A stretch of DNA of 7,728 nucleotides. Source: an uncultured Eubacterium sp. Its GTDB lineage: Bacteria; Bacillota; Clostridia; Lachnospirales; Lachnospiraceae. The stretch spans positions 1 to 7,728 of the forward strand of contig URAI01000105.1 of NCBI GenBank assembly GCA_900545725.1, given 5' to 3'. Numbering within the stretch: position 1 is the first letter of the stretch; every line of letters begins with the position of its first letter. A program made the position numbers and the translations under genes. The notes beneath the pieces were generated by a model. The model was not told the origin of the DNA and did no database searches. It saw only the letters and a program-made list of their open reading frames with translations. Positions 6,004-7,728 of this stretch are shown in pieces.

Positions 6004-6871
6004 TAGTGTAAACCTCCTCAATAATATTGTTTGGGGTCGATGCCCCTGCTGTAATACCTATGCAGTCTGCCATGCCCAAACTATTTAGGTCAAGGTCATT
6101 AAGCGTCTGAATGTAAAATGTAGCGTTACACTCATTCTTACAGATTTCATACAGTTTTCGCGTATTGGAACTGCTGCTGCCACCTATGACTATCATAGCG
6201 TCAACGCGCTGTGCTATCTGGCGTGCCTCTGTCTGTCGTTCTTCGGTAGCATTACAAATTGTATTACGAATATAAATATTGTAACCCTTTTTGGATATAA
6301 TTTCAACTAATTCTTGAAATTTATTGTAATTAAATGTCGTCTGTGAGACCACACACACTTTCTTTTCTTTATCAAGCACCAGTTTTTGTGCTTTTTCTAT
6401 CGAATCAACAACATGAACCGGTGTCACTGACCATCCCATAATGCCTTCTACCTCAGGGTGTTTTTCATTTCCTATAATAACAATCTGGGAACCATTTTCA
6501 CTTTCAGTCTTAACAATATTATGAATCTTTAATACAAACGGACATGTCGCATCAACTATTTCAAAACCACGCTCTTTTATTGTATCGTACACATTCTTAG
6601 ATACACCATGAGATCTTATTATAATCGTTCCATTTTTTATATTATCAAGCTGACTTATATCCTCAATTACATGTACACCCTTTCTTTCGAGATCCTTTAC
6701 AACCTCTTCATTATGAATTATAGGTCCATATGTGTATACATTTTCTTTTCCTGCCTGCTCATATACTGTATCAACAGCTCTTTTTACACCAAAACAAAAA
6801 CCTGCTGATTTGGCAAGTATAACCTCTTTTTTATCAGATTTTTCATTATTAATATTTTTATCACTGCTCAT
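5990..6871 (-). CDS. ispH: 4-hydroxy-3-methylbut-2-enyl diphosphate reductase IspH
   Basis: Last enzyme of the MEP (non-mevalonate) isoprenoid pathway; reduces HMBPP to IPP and DMAPP using an iron-sulfur cluster. The three conserved cluster cysteines are present: C26 in KSAGFCFGVKRAV, C110 in DATCPFV and C206 in RNTICNATEERQ. Substrate-site residues are also visible: H53 in GPIIHNEEV, H88 in RSHGV, the HPEVEG block (138-143), GSSSSNT (231-237) and GASTPNN (276-282). Its 293 residues are typical. The start at 6871 is preferred because AGGA lies 8 nt before it; the alternative ATG at 6880 sits directly against that site. About 15 residues precede the usual family start at EVILAKSAGF. The gene ends 14 nt inside rpsA in a different frame, where many Clostridia have one IspH-S1 fusion protein. 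The 117-bp gap to cmk holds no clear promoter or terminator. Confidence 0.95.
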   Translation of the reverse strand: MSSDKNINNEKSDKKEVILAKSAGFCFGVKRAVDTVYEQAGKENVYTYGPIIHNEEVVKDLERKGVHVIEDISQLDNIKNGTIIIRSHGVSKNVYDTIKERGFEIVDATCPFVLKIHNIVKTESENGSQIVIIGNEKHPEVEGIMGWSVTPVHVVDSIEKAQKLVLDKEKKVCVVSQTTFNYNKFQELVEIISKKGYNIYIRNTICNATEERQTEARQIAQRVDAMIVIGGSSSSNTRKLYEICKNECNATFYIQTLNDLDLNSLGMADCIGITAGASTPNNIIEEVYTNVRA

Positions 6872-6988
6872 CAATATCATCCTGCTTTTATTTATTTTTT
6901 ATAAAACTTATCTTATTTTCAGACTATACCAAATAACACGGCTAACCTCTGACATGTCTGTTTTCTTTGTCCTACAGTCAATAAATAT

Positions 6989-7666
6989 CTACTTGCAAGC
7001 TGCTTTCTTTTCTTCCACAATAGATGTAATAGCTTCTACAACCTGTTCAATATTCATATCAGATGTGTCAACAAGAACTGCATCCTCAGCCTGCTTTAAA
7101 GGTGATATTTCCCTGTGCATATCCTGATAATCTCTCTGCTCAATATCCATTCTAATCACCTCATAGTCACATTTTTCTCCCTTTGCATTTAACTCGTCAT
7201 ATCTTCTCTTTGCCCTTGCATCTGTGCTTGCTGTAAGATATATCTTTGCAAATGCATCAGGAAGCACTGTTGTTCCAATATCTCTTCCATCCATTATTAC
7301 ATCTGATGACTGTGCAAGCTTTCTTTGTAAATCAACAAGCTTGGTTCTTACTGCTGCATATTTAGAAGTCTTAGAGGCCATTCTTCCTGTTTCCTCTGTA
7401 CGAAGAAGTCCTGTAACATTCTCACCATTAAGAATTACCTGCTGCACTCCATCCTTATATTCAATTGTTATATCTACATGTTCCACGGCTCTGTTAATTG
7501 CCTCTTCATCATCAGGATTAATCTTATTCTGTGAAAAATATACAGCCATTGCCCTGTACATAGCTCCTGTATCAACATATATATAGTTCATCTTTGCTGC
7601 AAGTTTCTTTGCTATTGTGCTTTTTCCGGCTCCTGCCGGTCCATCTATTGCTACGTTATATCCCAT
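6989..7666 (-). CDS. cmk: Cytidylate (CMP/dCMP) kinase
   Basis: Phosphorylates CMP and dCMP with ATP in pyrimidine nucleotide metabolism; cytoplasmic. The 225 residues match the bacterial Cmk length. Seen in order: P-loop GPAGAGKS (9-16), VDTGAMYRA (31-39), the CMP-binding insert region, TGRMASKTSKYAAVR (93-107), DGRDIGT (126-132), and the lid region with RDYQD (178-182) and ISPL (187-190). The start at 7666 has AAGGAG at 7675-7680 with 8-nt spacing. It is followed on the same strand by ispH and rpsA, a common arrangement in Firmicutes, and by homology would supply CTP/dCTP precursors next to a translation gene. Confidence 0.97.
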   Translation of the reverse strand: MGYNVAIDGPAGAGKSTIAKKLAAKMNYIYVDTGAMYRAMAVYFSQNKINPDDEEAINRAVEHVDITIEYKDGVQQVILNGENVTGLLRTEETGRMASKTSKYAAVRTKLVDLQRKLAQSSDVIMDGRDIGTTVLPDAFAKIYLTASTDARAKRRYDELNAKGEKCDYEVIRMDIEQRDYQDMHREISPLKQAEDAVLVDTSDMNIEQVVEAITSIVEEKKAACK

Positions 7667-7698
7667 GATACGTTCTCCTTATTTCTATTTTTATCACT

Positions 7699-7728
7699 CT
7701 ATATCTGGATCCCCGTTCCGGCCGCATA
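7699..7728 (-). CDS. Possible C-terminal end of an upstream gene (partial)
   Basis: In one minus-strand frame the last bases of the window read YAAGTGIQI followed by TAG at 7699-7701, 32 nt before cmk. A C-terminal SGYAAG-like end would suit a FAD-dependent HI0933/YhiN-type oxidoreductase, which I recall near cmk in related bacteria, but nine codons cannot prove this. A second frame ending in CGRNGDPDIE and TGA (7694-7696) is equally open. The short spacing without a terminator suggests cmk is not the first gene of its operon. Confidence 0.3.
   Translation of the reverse strand, partial: YAAGTGIQI

Noticed and set aside
6608..7127. Plus-strand frames opposite ispH and cmk
   Set aside because: They are antisense to well-supported enzymes, are hydrophobic or Cys/Ser-rich in the way antisense frames usually are, and lack ribosome binding sites.

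Overview
The window is low-GC Gram-positive DNA, most likely from an anaerobic member of the Clostridia close to Lachnospiraceae. The signs are an AT-rich composition, strong AAGGAG/GGAGG ribosome binding sites, an Rnf complex gene, and the cluster cmk-ispH-rpsA in that transcription order. Identification rests on protein motifs read directly from the translations; no database search was possible.

Left part (1-2448): the first 298 codons of rnfC run leftward off the window edge. rnfC is usually the first gene of a clostridial rnfCDGEAB operon (sodium- or proton-translocating ferredoxin:NAD+ oxidoreductase). Divergent from it is a DEDD-type (RNase H-like, YprB-family) exonuclease. The 275-bp divergent spacer carries three direct repeats with an exact 21-bp period beside the probable rnfC promoter. 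Between the exonuclease and the convergent cheR lies a 111-bp imperfect inverted repeat with about 30-bp arms, which looks like a REP/MITE-type element or a double-sided terminator.

Middle part (2449-4920): cheR, a chemotaxis receptor methyltransferase, stands without other chemotaxis genes in view. Upstream of it is a gene-free stretch of about 700 bp. The cheR-proximal half contains a long rod-shaped RNA fold on the minus strand, closed by a U-tract terminator. G-U pairs make this strand the better folder, so it is a candidate ncRNA or leader RNA; I do not recognise its family. The other half is an AT-rich leader with inverted repeats in front of a ylmH-like S4-domain RNA-binding protein gene. 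That gene uses arginine codons unlike its neighbours. A bidirectional terminator separates it from the next cluster.

Right part (4921-7728): a leftward operon of cmk (CMP kinase), ispH (last step of the MEP isoprenoid pathway) and rpsA (four-domain S1 protein). The ispH stop lies 14 nt inside rpsA, in a different frame, which suggests translational coupling. Related Firmicutes often carry IspH and S1 as one fused protein. At the right edge are the last few codons of a possible upstream gene.

The protein-coding genes all belong to known families. The less explained material is in the intergenic regions: the 21-bp repeats, the long palindrome and the rod-shaped RNA.
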